Shown piece by piece: positions 8,984 to 17,417 of a DNA stretch of 48,751 bases. Position 1 is the stretch's first letter. The number at the start of each line of letters is the position of its first letter. Source of the stretch: Mucilaginibacter sp. (GTDB lineage Bacteria; Bacteroidota; Bacteroidia; Sphingobacteriales; Sphingobacteriaceae); the NCBI GenBank assembly GCA_030445275.1, contig JAUCSE010000035.1, positions 1 to 48,751 on the forward strand, written 5' to 3'. The notes under the pieces are model-generated. The model ran no database searches. It saw only the letters and a program-made list of their open reading frames with translations, and had not been told where the DNA came from. A program made the translations under genes and the position numbers.

Positions 8984-9567
8984 TTCGTTTTTTCACTCCT
9001 TTCTTTCGGCTGATTACTGTTTGCTACCAATGGTTCCAGTAATTCTCTTAATTTTCTTTTTGCTTCGGCTAAATGCCAGCGTGATGTACCCTCACTTATG
9101 TTTAATTGTTCACTTATCTCTTTATGCGTAAAGCCATCCAACACTGATAAATTAAAAACAGTTTGTGTGGCTAATGGTAAGGTCCTGATGTTTTGCAGGA
9201 GATCTTCAAAATATAATTTTTCTAAAATGGATGGGGCAATAAAATAATCGTCCTGGTCCTGTATGCTGGTGTTTACCGTATTAAATTTTAGTTCTTTGCG
9301 ACAAAGATCTATTGAGGTATAGATCATGATCTTTCTTATCCAACCGCCTAGTTCACCTTTTTCAATTTCAAAGCTTTTTATAGATTGAAAAACTTTAAGA
9401 AAACCTGTGTTAAAAGCTTCCTTAGCAAGCTCTTTATTGGGCAAATAGCTATAACACACGCGCAGCATTTCGGCATGAAATAGCTTATACAGGGCTTCTT
9501 GCCCCGTACGGTCATTATTTATACATCCTTTTATCAGCCCTTCTGCCTGTTTTTTGGAAAGATTCAT
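8980..9567 (-). CDS. RNA polymerase ECF-type sigma-70 factor
   Basis: Alternative sigma factor of 195 residues. Region 2 occupies about residues 20-95 (AYKEAF-like segment, then GELGGWIRKIMIYTSIDLCRK). Region 4 occupies about 125-180, with the helix-turn-helix reading FTHKEISEQLNISEGTSRWH followed by LAEAKRKL. There is no region 3, as in other ECF factors. It overlaps the downstream membrane/beta-barrel gene by 4 bases. A bipartite promoter motif directly upstream (9600-9632) is repeated upstream of the lipoprotein gene, suggesting it transcribes itself and that neighbour. The inducing signal is unknown; the downstream barrel suggests envelope sensing. Confidence 0.92.
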   Translation of the reverse strand: MNLSKKQAEGLIKGCINNDRTGQEALYKLFHAEMLRVCYSYLPNKELAKEAFNTGFLKVFQSIKSFEIEKGELGGWIRKIMIYTSIDLCRKELKFNTVNTSIQDQDDYFIAPSILEKLYFEDLLQNIRTLPLATQTVFNLSVLDGFTHKEISEQLNISEGTSRWHLAEAKRKLRELLEPLVANSNQPKERSEKTK

Positions 9568-9599
9568 TCAAAAAATTAACACTTAAAGCGTTTGTAAGA

Positions 9600-9632
9600 G
9601 CATCTTCGCATATAAATCATCAAACGTTGGGT
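9600..9632 (-). promoter_or_regulatory. Putative ECF sigma autoregulatory promoter
   Basis: On the minus strand the block ACCCAACGTTT (9632 to 9622) is followed after 10 bases by ATGCGAAGATGC (9611 to 9600). The same blocks at the same spacing occur upstream of the lipoprotein gene at 10410-10378. The AAC-containing upstream block and the spacing resemble -35/-10 elements of ECF promoters. The motif ends 32 bases before the sigma start codon. Assignment to this sigma factor is inference from autoregulation being common in ECF systems. Confidence 0.6.
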
Positions 9633-9756
9633 AAAAAGAAAAATATTTTTTTAAAGTATTAATATTGGCATAATATACGAGCTTTTTAAATGAAGACCAA
9701 CCAATTTTAATTGGCAGGCCTTCTGTTTGACAGGTTTAGGGGTTAATCAATAAATG

Positions 9757-10341
9757 TTACCTGGTAATTTGTGCAGGCGTTATTAATACACCTGTAGTAT
9801 AATTCCAGTTAAAGGTGATGGTGGTGGCCGACACATTTATGCTACCGGTATAGGTATTGCCGTTTAGTGTTGCCTTAATAGGATAATTTCCAGTTACCAA
9901 ATTGGCAGAATAAGGGCTTTGATTGTTTTGCCAAAAAACAATATGGTTTGATGATATGGTACCGCCAGGTCCGTTACAAGTTATAGGTACTTGAGCGTTG
10001 ATCAAATCAATGCCGAAGACATTGTTCGCGCGAAGGCTACTGCTAAAATTAAGTTTACTGCCTGTACAGTACGAATTAGTTGTTTGAGCCACAAAATAAA
10101 CGTAGCTGCTATCACTGAGGGTGCTTTTATAAAGGTGGGCATGCAGGATTATATTGTCGCCGGTAAGAGGAACAAGCTTAGTGGAGTCTTTTGGTGGGGT
10201 GGGGTGAGTGGGTACCGTATCGGTAAGTTTAAGGGCAGCCGACTTTCCATTTGATGCAACCGGGTTTTCATTTTTTTTACAGCCTGCAATTACTGCAACT
10301 GCTACTAGCAATGCAAGTACAACATAAGTTAGGTTTTTCAT
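9757..10341 (-). CDS. Hypothetical lipoprotein of the sigma locus
   Basis: Function not recognised. The 194 residues start with a lipoprotein signal (MKNLTYVVLALLVAVAVIAGC) whose lipobox cysteine is C21, followed by charged residues KKNEN. A proline/threonine-rich spacer (TVPTHPTPPKDST) comes next, then a beta-rich region with two further cysteines that could form a disulfide. The mature part probably sits in the periplasm or on the outer membrane. It lies 189 bases upstream of the ECF sigma gene on the same strand and carries the same two-block promoter motif, so it is a likely member of that sigma regulon. It may be the output or the sensed envelope component; neither is shown by the sequence. 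Confidence 0.7.
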   Translation of the reverse strand: MKNLTYVVLALLVAVAVIAGCKKNENPVASNGKSAALKLTDTVPTHPTPPKDSTKLVPLTGDNIILHAHLYKSTLSDSSYVYFVAQTTNSYCTGSKLNFSSSLRANNVFGIDLINAQVPITCNGPGGTISSNHIVFWQNNQSPYSANLVTGNYPIKATLNGNTYTGSINVSATTITFNWNYTTGVLITPAQITR

Positions 10342-10377
10342 TTTTTCGATTGATTAATAAATTAATGTTCTTTTATT

Positions 10378-10410
10378 GCATCATCGCATCAATCATGAAA
10401 AACGTTGGGT
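10378..10410 (-). promoter_or_regulatory. Putative ECF sigma-dependent promoter of the lipoprotein gene
   Basis: The minus strand reads ACCCAACGTTT (10410 to 10400), 10 unrelated bases, then ATGCGATGATGC (10389 to 10378). Both blocks match the motif before the sigma gene, with one base different out of 23 defined positions. The spacing is identical. It ends 36 bases before the lipoprotein start codon, a similar distance to that at the sigma gene. Confidence 0.6.
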
Positions 10411-10482
10411 GTATGTACTAAAATTTTTAAACAAGATTTAAGCCCAGACCTTTGTTGAGTTCCTGTTAAATTTTTTATAATG

Positions 10483-12906
10483 TCATTTGCTTAGTATTTC
10501 AAAACCTATATTGATTGTATTGCCGTTACCATCAACCAGGGTAAGTATATGTTTGCCGGGAGGTGGGTTAAGTGCCATTTGGTGCGAATCATGGGTTTCG
10601 CCAACATATTGATCATCCAGGTGCCAGAATATCTTCATGCCAGGTACCCGATGGGCCGCGTTGCAGATCATTCTGCCCCGGCTGCCATCTGCTTCAAGTG
10701 GTACATATATTTTAGCACCATCCTTAGGGTATATCACCTCCATGGCATTACTATTTTCGGCTTGTGTACAACCCGCACGGAAAGGGGGTAATACATGGTA
10801 TTGATAATTGCGCGCTTTATAGTAATACTCCATAGATGGTGGCAGCACAAACCATTTTTTATTCACCATATTATCCGGCGATTCGCAATTGCCATTTACC
10901 TGGTATCTGCCATCAGCCGACAGGTGTATCAACTGATGATAAGAGCAAACAGGAGCCTTCAATCCAGCTTTAGGTACCCACATTTCATCAATATCTTCAC
11001 AATATTGCCCGGCACGGTAACCGCTTTGGTGGCACACGTTTATTTTCACCATTTCGCTTACAGGCATTTCAAACCAATCGCGCGATACGGGCAGCAGTCT
11101 GAATATTTCGAACAGGGCAGGAGCAGCGGTATTAATACCGGTAAGGCCGGGCCTGCCTTCGCCATCAGTATTACCCACCCAAACACCAACCACATATTTT
11201 GGGGTAATACCAATAGCCCATCCATCGCGAAAGCCAAAACTGGTTCCGGTTTTCCAGGCCACGCGTTGTGTTGAACTGAACTGTTGCCATAGCATTTCCT
11301 CACCGGGGCGCATTACCTCCTCCATGGCCTGGAAGGTATAATATAAAGATGCTGCATCCAATAATCCTGATTTCTCTAAATCGGGTTTGGCTTTTGCGGG
11401 AATGCTGTAAACAGGACTATGATAATCGGCAGGATCATATTTACCATTGTACTTATTATAGTGATTAAGCACACGGGCCATATCGGCATAAGCGCCGCTC
11501 AATTCCCATAAGGTGTTTTCGCCTCCACCCAGTATTAAAGATAATCCGTAATGATCAGCAGGCTTGGTCAGGGTGGTGATTCCTGCTTTTTGCAAAAAAT
11601 CATAAAACCTTTCGTATTTAAATTGTTGCAGCATTTTTACAGCTGGTACATTTAATGAACGGGATAATGCCCTTGATGCCGGCACCGCGCCATCATAACC
11701 AAGATCGAAATTTTCGGGATGATAACCTGCTATCAATGTGGGTACATCAGGCAACAGGCTGTTGGGCAGTATCAAACCGTTATGCAGCATAGAGGCGTAT
11801 AACAAAGGTTTTAATGTACTGCCGGGGCTGCGTGGGGCATCAATCACATCAACATCACTTTCCATCTGCGGATCTTCCCGGTGCGATATATTACCTGCAT
11901 ATGCCAGTGTGGCTCCTGTTTCCACATCTAAAACAATAGCAGCGATATTATTAATATCATTAGCCTTTAAAACCTGGTGATGCTGTTCCAGGATATCATT
12001 TACCTGTTGTTGTAGCGTTGAGTTTATACTTGTTTGAATACGGGTATCGCCCAACGGTTTACCCTGATGATCCTTTTTAAAGCGTTGCAGCAGGTGAGGG
12101 GCCTGCTGTGGCAAGGGCACAGGACGATCGGGTACCGGCTCTAACTCAGCCAGTGCCACTGTTGCGCTATCAATTACACCTTGTTGATGCAGTTTATTGA
12201 GTAGCAGGTTGCGTTTTTTAAGCAATATGGTCCTGTTCCGACCAGGATGCACTAATGAAGGCGAATTTGGTAAAACGGCCATGGCTGCCATTTCGCCCCA
12301 GGATAATTTGTCGGGGCTGCGGCCAAAGTAGCGCCATGATGCGGCATCTAAACCAATAACATTGGTGCCAAATGGAGCGTTACTGGCATATAGGGCAAGT
12401 ATTTCATCTTTACTATAGGTAAGTTCCAATCGCAGAGCCATAAAGATCTCTGAAAGTTTGTTCCATATGGTACGCTTATGTTTTGTGGCCAGTCGTATAA
12501 CCTGCATGGTAATGGTACTGCCACCGCTGGTCACTTTTTTTGACCGCATGTTTTGTCTGATGGCCCGGCTAAAAGCCAGCACATCAAAACCCGGATGATG
12601 TTCGAAGCGTTTATCCTCAAATGTAATAATGCATTGTTTAAACTTGTTGGGCACACTATCATTATATGGAAACCGCCATTGACCATCAGTTGCAATGGAT
12701 GCACCCAATAATTGCCCCCTGTCATCATCAATTACATACGATGTAGGGCTTTTAAATAGCGGTTTAGGCAAACAAAACCAAAACAACAGGGTTAAACCAA
12801 ACAAGAATATAAGGATAAATATTACTTTTGGTTTTTTTACGTATCTTTTTGCTCGTTTTAGGACCGCTTGCATTAATATATTTTCAATAAAGATATAATA
12901 AGCCAT
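10483..12906 (-). CDS. pbpC: Penicillin-binding protein 1C
   Basis: Bifunctional class A-type peptidoglycan synthase anchored in the inner membrane and facing the periplasm. After a short basic region there is a membrane helix (about 28-46). The GT51 transglycosylase follows, with the catalytic glutamate E97 in FEDKRFEHHPG and SGGSTITMQ near 127-135. The transpeptidase comes next with S363-T-L-K366, S417-L-N and K552-T-G. The C-terminal 100 or so residues form the extra domain found only in PBP1C. Length (807 residues) fits the family. A second ATG 33 bases in (12873) could be the true start, because the first 11 residues add nothing recognisable. It is divergent from the glycosyltransferase gene. 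No alpha-2-macroglobulin partner gene is adjacent, unlike in E. coli. Confidence 0.93.
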   Translation of the reverse strand: MAYYIFIENILMQAVLKRAKRYVKKPKVIFILIFLFGLTLLFWFCLPKPLFKSPTSYVIDDDRGQLLGASIATDGQWRFPYNDSVPNKFKQCIITFEDKRFEHHPGFDVLAFSRAIRQNMRSKKVTSGGSTITMQVIRLATKHKRTIWNKLSEIFMALRLELTYSKDEILALYASNAPFGTNVIGLDAASWRYFGRSPDKLSWGEMAAMAVLPNSPSLVHPGRNRTILLKKRNLLLNKLHQQGVIDSATVALAELEPVPDRPVPLPQQAPHLLQRFKKDHQGKPLGDTRIQTSINSTLQQQVNDILEQHHQVLKANDINNIAAIVLDVETGATLAYAGNISHREDPQMESDVDVIDAPRSPGSTLKPLLYASMLHNGLILPNSLLPDVPTLIAGYHPENFDLGYDGAVPASRALSRSLNVPAVKMLQQFKYERFYDFLQKAGITTLTKPADHYGLSLILGGGENTLWELSGAYADMARVLNHYNKYNGKYDPADYHSPVYSIPAKAKPDLEKSGLLDAASLYYTFQAMEEVMRPGEEMLWQQFSSTQRVAWKTGTSFGFRDGWAIGITPKYVVGVWVGNTDGEGRPGLTGINTAAPALFEIFRLLPVSRDWFEMPVSEMVKINVCHQSGYRAGQYCEDIDEMWVPKAGLKAPVCSYHQLIHLSADGRYQVNGNCESPDNMVNKKWFVLPPSMEYYYKARNYQYHVLPPFRAGCTQAENSNAMEVIYPKDGAKIYVPLEADGSRGRMICNAAHRVPGMKIFWHLDDQYVGETHDSHQMALNPPPGKHILTLVDGNGNTINIGFEILSK

Positions 12907-12958
12907 GGTACGGTTACAAAATAAATAACATCTATACCGTTTGATAAGAAAAACAATA

Positions 12959-13684
12959 ATGACAATACAGAAACTCTCAATTATTATTCCGGCCTATAAC
13001 GAAGGTAACACCATACATTTGATTTTAGATAAAATTAAATCAGTAAGCATCGTAAATAACATTCAGAAAGAGATCATTATTGTAAACGACTGTTCAAAGG
13101 ATAATACAGAGATAGCTATTAACACTTACCAGCAAGCCAATCCCGAACTTGATATACAATATTTTAAGCATGAAGTAAATAAAGGTAAAGGTGCCGCATT
13201 ACACACCGGTATATCAAAAGCTACAGGCGAATACCTGATTATTCAGGATGCTGATTTGGAATATGATCCTACCGAGTATAATGATCTGCTAAAGCCAGTA
13301 GTATCCGGCTTTGCCGATGTGGTGTATGGATCAAGGTTTATGGGCAGCAATCCGCACCGTATCTTGTTTTTTTGGCATACCATTGGCAATCGCTGGCTTA
13401 CGTTTGCATCAAACATGTTTTCGAATCTGAACCTTACAGATATGGAAACGTGTTATAAACTATTTAATACCAAAGTTATACAGGGCATCCCGCTCACAGA
13501 AAAGCGATTCGGCTTTGAACCAGAAATTACCATTAAAATTTCAAGAGTGCCAAAGATCAGGATATATGAAGTGGGAATTTCTTATTACGGACGTACTTAT
13601 GAAGAGGGTAAAAAAATAGGATGGAAAGATGGCGTGAGGGCCATTTACTGTATTTTAAAATACGGACTATTTAAAGCTAGGTAA
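12959..13684 (+). CDS. Family 2 glycosyltransferase, dolichyl/polyprenyl-phosphate sugar synthase type
   Basis: Cytoplasmic GT-A enzyme predicted to transfer a sugar from a nucleotide donor to a polyprenyl phosphate or a similar acceptor. Motifs in 241 residues: IIIPAYNEGNTI at the N-terminus, IIVNDCSKDNT near 40-50, NKGKGAALHTGI near 74-85, and a metal-binding D97-A-D99. The C-terminal segment SYYGRTYEEGKKIGWKDG is typical of DPM1/DPG-synthase-like proteins. There is no C-terminal membrane helix. The frame can be read from a TTG at 12941, but the ATG at 12959 gives the standard N-terminus and is preferred. Its 3' end overlaps the convergent phosphopantetheinyl transferase gene by 18 bases. 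Confidence 0.85.
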   Translation: MTIQKLSIIIPAYNEGNTIHLILDKIKSVSIVNNIQKEIIIVNDCSKDNTEIAINTYQQANPELDIQYFKHEVNKGKGAALHTGISKATGEYLIIQDADLEYDPTEYNDLLKPVVSGFADVVYGSRFMGSNPHRILFFWHTIGNRWLTFASNMFSNLNLTDMETCYKLFNTKVIQGIPLTEKRFGFEPEITIKISRVPKIRIYEVGISYYGRTYEEGKKIGWKDGVRAIYCILKYGLFKAR

Positions 13685-14428
13685 AAACTTTTCGAAGTCA
13701 ACATCCCAATACTTAGTTTCTCCGGCTATTGTTTCGGTGGCTAAGGTTGCCATATTGTTTTCATCAGCTTTAAAGCTGTTGAGCAGCCAGTTTTTGGGCG
13801 ATGCAAGTAAACTGCCTTCGATCTGATGATCCCCATTTAAACTGGGTATATATTGAAGATTATTATCCAGACCTTGTGCCGTAGCTTTGGTTAAAGCTTC
13901 TTTACGTGTCCAAAGTAAATAAAAACTATTAACAGAATCCTGGTGTGCAATGTAGTTGATTTCGTCTTTGCTAAAATTATCAGCCAGTATTTCTTTGTAA
14001 TTAAACGTTTGGTCCATTTCTTCTGTATCAATACCAACTTCGGTGTTTGATATAGCTATCATAACCCAATCGCCCGAATGTGATACATTATATTTTATAT
14101 TTTGCTGGTATATAGAAGGCTTTTTATTTGCGCTAACCACAAATTTAATAGTGGCAGGAGGCTGATTAGTGTATTTGCTCAATAAACATCTTAACGCTCC
14201 ACGACTTACAACAAATCTTAGCCGGTCTTTTTTTTGGACGTAACAGTTGGCCCGCATTATTTCGTCGGGAAGCAATACTTTAAAAAAATTATCAATGAAT
14301 GTAAGGTTTGAACTGATCTTGATACGCCAAACATCAACCTGGTTGTTATTTAATTCATAATCACATTCCGTTTGTTTATACCAATTAACGTCATCCTGAA
14401 ACTTAATATGAACTTTGATCAGATCCAT
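13667..14428 (-). CDS. 4'-phosphopantetheinyl transferase, Sfp type
   Basis: Transfers phosphopantetheine from CoA to a serine on carrier proteins (fatty acid, polyketide or peptide synthesis). The 253 residues show the Sfp signature: a VSHSGDWV segment near 115-122, VGIDTEEM with the metal-binding acidic residues at 132-137, and WTRKEALTKA at 173-182. Length fits the Sfp/Gsp class rather than the shorter AcpS class. No carrier-protein or synthase gene lies in the window, so its partner cannot be named. It is convergent with the glycosyltransferase gene and overlaps it by 18 bases. A 435-base gap lies upstream. Confidence 0.88.
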   Translation of the reverse strand: MDLIKVHIKFQDDVNWYKQTECDYELNNNQVDVWRIKISSNLTFIDNFFKVLLPDEIMRANCYVQKKDRLRFVVSRGALRCLLSKYTNQPPATIKFVVSANKKPSIYQQNIKYNVSHSGDWVMIAISNTEVGIDTEEMDQTFNYKEILADNFSKDEINYIAHQDSVNSFYLLWTRKEALTKATAQGLDNNLQYIPSLNGDHQIEGSLLASPKNWLLNSFKADENNMATLATETIAGETKYWDVDFEKFLPSFK

Positions 14429-14863
14429 TGTGTACAGCTATTTTGGGGCCGCTTTATTTAAATAGTTTTGTAATATACTTGCAAATATCTTATCATCGGC
14501 CGCCGTAAAATGGCATTGTGCTGACCTGGTGTTTGTCTTATTTAAGCATAAGGTTTCCAGTCAAGATATTCAAAATCGTCCATATAATAAGGTATGATAT
14601 TATACGATGAATAATTATATCAATATATTATTGGGTCCTAATTTATGACGTTTTTCGACAAGTATGTTCATCTTATCAATTTTATTCGCATAACCGAAAA
14701 ATTGATATCAGATTTATCATGTTTTATTGCCTGACAACCTGGCAATATAAAGCGGAGGGATTTACTCCCATTCGGGAAATAAATTTAATATGGGTTGGCA
14801 GGTCGCTTATAAAGATAAACAAGCCAGTGGCCTGTACGTGAAAGTTTTAAGCGGTATGATAAG
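14429..14863. other. Intergenic region with a possible gene remnant
   Basis: No full gene is visible. AT-rich sequence fills most of it and should hold the promoter of the phosphopantetheinyl transferase on the minus strand. On the plus strand a frame open from 14751 to the stop at 14865-14867 (ATG at 14790, 25 residues) ends with KQASGLYVKVLSG. This resembles the C-terminal strands of pirin/cupin proteins, and the frame has no good upstream continuation. It may be the tail of a decayed cupin gene, or chance. It runs into the stop codon of the convergent VOC gene. Confidence 0.4.
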
Positions 14864-15259
14864 TTAGTTATGCTGCTCAATAATAGATAAGATATTACCG
14901 GCAGGATCATTAAACCATGCTATGGTAGGGCCATCATTGTTGCCGGACATTATTCCCTTTTCATTGGTTTTAAAGTTTTCCAGGTTATAAACAATAAATT
15001 TTACACCGCGTTTGGTAAGCTCATCAACTGTTTCTTCAACACTTTCAACCGGAAAATTAAGCACGGTAAATGTAGCCGGAATATGGTTGGGTTTAGGATA
15101 TATTAAAATGATGTTCCCATCATTAATTTGCAGGTTCAGCAAGTTGGGCATCTTTTTATCATCATAAATATTAAGGCCTAGTGTTTTACTATAAAACTCT
15201 TTGGCAGCGGCTAAATCGTTTACCGAAAAACTGCTAAAGGCTATACTGTTTTGTATCAT
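14864..15259 (-). CDS. VOC family (glyoxalase/bleomycin-resistance-like) protein
   Basis: Small soluble protein of 131 residues with two beta-alpha-beta-beta-beta units of the vicinal-oxygen-chelate fold. The first contains [17 protein letters not shown] (about 18-34). The second contains a [10 protein letters not shown] helix-strand and ends [15 protein letters not shown], where the terminal E is the usual metal ligand. The substrate cannot be inferred; members range from glyoxalases to dioxygenases and antibiotic-binding proteins. It is the last of four small same-strand genes (16487 down to 14864) that may form one transcription unit. Confidence 0.85.
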   Translation of the reverse strand: MIQNSIAFSSFSVNDLAAAKEFYSKTLGLNIYDDKKMPNLLNLQINDGNIILIYPKPNHIPATFTVLNFPVESVEETVDELTKRGVKFIVYNLENFKTNEKGIMSGNNDGPTIAWFNDPAGNILSIIEQHN

Positions 15260-15321
15260 GTTAGTAAATGCTTGTTAATTAGTAATTAATAAAGTTGACT
15301 TTTGTTTTCAATATGTCGTTA

Positions 15322-15543
15322 TTAATCAGGTAGTAGTTCCGCGTGGCATCCAAGATCTTTTAAAAACAGGATTAATACCTTTGGTTTTATTACGCCCTGG
15401 TTACATTGAATACGTAATATTTTATCGCAGTCGTCAAGATCAAAATTGGCATTATACCAAGTAAAGGCTGTATGTATCTGATTTAAAAGCTTGTTAGCAT
15501 ACCTGCGGGTACCTACATTGGTTTTAAAAACTTCTACCGTCAT
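15322..15543 (-). CDS. Small conserved protein, HMA-like fold suspected
   Basis: Function unknown. The 73 residues (starting MTVEVFKTNV) have a strand-helix-strand-strand-helix-strand pattern suggestive of the ferredoxin-like fold of heavy-metal-associated domains. The CxxC metal motif is missing. There are three cysteines, one in the central DLDDCDKILRI segment, one in RIQC and one near the end (DLGCHAELL). I recall similar short proteins in Bacteroidota without an assigned role. It lies between the VOC gene (62 bases downstream) and the DoxX-like gene (92 bases upstream), all on the minus strand, so it is probably part of that small group. Confidence 0.65.
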   Translation of the reverse strand: MTVEVFKTNVGTRRYANKLLNQIHTAFTWYNANFDLDDCDKILRIQCNQGVIKPKVLILFLKDLGCHAELLPD

Positions 15544-15635
15544 TTCAGCTTATTTATTTATGCTTTTTTAGTGGGTTATAGCTCCATGTTTTTATACACG
15601 GAGCTATGTTTTGCATTGAAGCATACCACCTGTGA

Positions 15636-16013
15636 TTATTTTACTGTAAACAGGGCTATATAATTTTTACGGTAGGCATAGGCAAGAAACAGGACACCTA
15701 TAAGTAGTGGTATTACAGTTATCAGATCCTCTGGCCCCAGAAATATATGGAATAGCACAATGTTGATCATGATTGGAAATATCACTACAGTAGCAAGTGT
15801 AACAAAGCGCCCTGTAATAAATGCAATAGAGCATACCAACTCTGTTATTTTAATAAATGGGAGTAAATAAACAGATACTTTTACACCGTCCATAAATACT
15901 TTGATATTGCCCTTGGGCTCAGGTATTGGCCCTAGTTTAAAAAGCACATATGCTGATGACGACAGGAACATCAGCCCTACCAGGATACGAACAATAATTA
16001 CAGCAATTTTCAT
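15636..16013 (-). CDS. DoxX/MauE-like small membrane protein
   Basis: Integral membrane protein of 125 residues with four hydrophobic helices. Helix 1 (about 3-25) begins IAVIIVRILVGLMFLSSSAY, helix 2 includes SVYLLPFIKITELVCSIAF, helix 3 follows RFVTLATVVIFP, and helix 4 is near the C-terminus (VIPLLIGVLFLAYAYRKN). This four-helix layout with a conserved RILVG start and FIKITEL segment is that of DoxX-family proteins, which are linked to respiratory or redox functions in a few cases. The specific role is unknown. It is a likely operon partner of the flanking VOC and small genes. Confidence 0.75.
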   Translation of the reverse strand: MKIAVIIVRILVGLMFLSSSAYVLFKLGPIPEPKGNIKVFMDGVKVSVYLLPFIKITELVCSIAFITGRFVTLATVVIFPIMINIVLFHIFLGPEDLITVIPLLIGVLFLAYAYRKNYIALFTVK

Positions 16014-16049
16014 GATATAAAGTTTTAAATTTTAATTGTTTACAAAATA

Positions 16050-16487
16050 CTATTGTTGTGATTGATCGGGATCAGGACAATCGGTCATCCATTGAAGGCC
16101 AAACTTATCTGTCAGCTGGCCAAAATAGGTGCCCCATGGAGCTTTACCAAATGGAAACATCACTTTGCCGCCAGTAGCAAGTCCGTCGAATAATCTTTTT
16201 GTTTCCTCCACCGTTTCGCCGTTAATACAAATATAAAAGGCATTACCTTGAGTTAAGCCTTTTCCCATTTCGCCAATAGCATCTGTAGCCATCAGCATAT
16301 TTCCTTTACCAATTGGAAAAGCTATATGCATTAATTTATCTTTATCAGCTTCGGGTGTACGTTCTGCCTCGAAAGTATCTCCAAAGCGCATTACCGCTGC
16401 AAACTCGCCGCCAAAAATTGATTTGTAAAAGTTAAACGCCTCTTCGGTATTACCAGGAAAATTCAAATAAGGGTTGATGGTTATCAT
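16050..16487 (-). CDS. PhnB-like VOC family protein
   Basis: Soluble protein of 145 residues of the PhnB / 3-demethylubiquinone-methyltransferase-like branch of the VOC fold. Typical features: the N-terminus INPYLNFPGNTEEAFNFYKS (about 3-22), the FGDTF...P segment, LMHIAFPIGKGNMLMATD in the middle, and the C-terminal block GKAPWGTYFGQLTDKFGLQW. Despite frequent database names, no methyltransferase domain is present, and the biochemical role of this branch is largely unknown. It is the first gene of the 16487-14864 group, with a possible Bacteroidota promoter 78 bases upstream. Confidence 0.88.
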   Translation of the reverse strand: MITINPYLNFPGNTEEAFNFYKSIFGGEFAAVMRFGDTFEAERTPEADKDKLMHIAFPIGKGNMLMATDAIGEMGKGLTQGNAFYICINGETVEETKRLFDGLATGGKVMFPFGKAPWGTYFGQLTDKFGLQWMTDCPDPDQSQQ

Positions 16488-16564
16488 GTTGATTTTAATT
16501 TAAGTTATTTGATTGATTTAGTGTAGTTTACGGATATGGTTGAAATATCAGCTTATTTATAAAT

Positions 16565-16572
16565 CAAATTTA
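16565..16572 (-). promoter_or_regulatory. Possible Bacteroidota -7 element
   Basis: The minus strand reads TAAATTTG, an exact match to the TAnnTTTG -7 consensus of Bacteroidota housekeeping promoters, about 78 bases before the PhnB-like start codon. No clear TTTG -33 element lies at the expected distance, so the assignment is weak. Confidence 0.35.
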
Positions 16573-16691
16573 ACCTGATTATATAGGATACGAAAGGGTG
16601 TAATACGACAGTTTTAGGGGTTAATTATGACAATACACCACAAGCCATTCAAAGTGATCTGATTTATTTTTTGTAATGCTTCTTTTTGAAT

Positions 16692-17405
16692 ATGTTAGTG
16701 CCATATATGAGCACATTTGCAGACCGGATAATTACGTTTAACCAGCAGCTTAACTTTACAGGCACTTTACCCGATGGTATTAGTATCATGAACCCTTTTA
16801 AAGAAAGCGGACCGGCGCTGGAGGTTTCATCCCAATTCTATCGTAAGTATTATAACGACAACCATCCGAGACATCTGATATTGGGGATAAACCCGGGCAG
16901 ATTTGGCTCGGGGGCTACCGGGGTGGCGTTTACTGATCCTAAAAGAATAATAAGTGAATGTGATATACCTTTTGCCGGGCCTATGACCCATGAACCATCA
17001 TCGGCCTATGTGTACGAAATGATACATGCTTTTGGTGGTGTGAGGGAGTTTTATGAGCAATTTTATATTCATTCTGTTTGCCCGCTTGGTTTTACTATAA
17101 CCGGGAGCAATGGAAAAGAAGTGAATTATAACTATTACGATAAACCTGAATTGCAGAAAGCAGTATACTCTTTCATTATAGAGAATATACAAAAGCAAAT
17201 AGCCCTGGGCTTTGAAACAGATATTTGTTTCTGTTTTGGTACTGGTAAGAATGAGGCTTTTCTAAAAAAGCTAAATGAGCAGCAAGGATTTTTTAAGCAG
17301 ATCATCGCGCTGGAGCATCCGCGTTTTATTATGCAGTATAAAGCAAAAACAAAGCAGGATTATGTTGCCAAATACCTGAGGGAGTTTAGCAAGGCAATCA
17401 TATAG
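16692..17405 (+). CDS. SMUG2-like uracil-DNA glycosylase family protein (DUF4918)
   Basis: Predicted DNA repair glycosylase removing uracil or related damaged bases. The UDG-fold motif LGINPGRFGSGATGVAFTDP lies near residues 62-81. A conserved HSVCPLGF segment follows around the middle, and ALEHPRFIMQY near the C-terminus provides the second active-site loop. About 237 residues is the normal length for this Bacteroidota branch. The frame opens with a TTG at 16686; the ATG at 16692 or the ATG at 16707 (start MSTFADR) is more likely, and family members often begin like the latter. It is divergent from the PhnB-like gene, and nothing nearby indicates an operon. Confidence 0.8.
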   Translation: MLVPYMSTFADRIITFNQQLNFTGTLPDGISIMNPFKESGPALEVSSQFYRKYYNDNHPRHLILGINPGRFGSGATGVAFTDPKRIISECDIPFAGPMTHEPSSAYVYEMIHAFGGVREFYEQFYIHSVCPLGFTITGSNGKEVNYNYYDKPELQKAVYSFIIENIQKQIALGFETDICFCFGTGKNEAFLKKLNEQQGFFKQIIALEHPRFIMQYKAKTKQDYVAKYLREFSKAII

Positions 17406-17417
17406 CTAAAATTAATG

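Noticed and set aside
16050..16487. 3-demethylubiquinone-9 3-methyltransferase
   Set aside because: The family name is often applied to PhnB-like VOC proteins, but there is no methyltransferase fold or SAM-binding motif.
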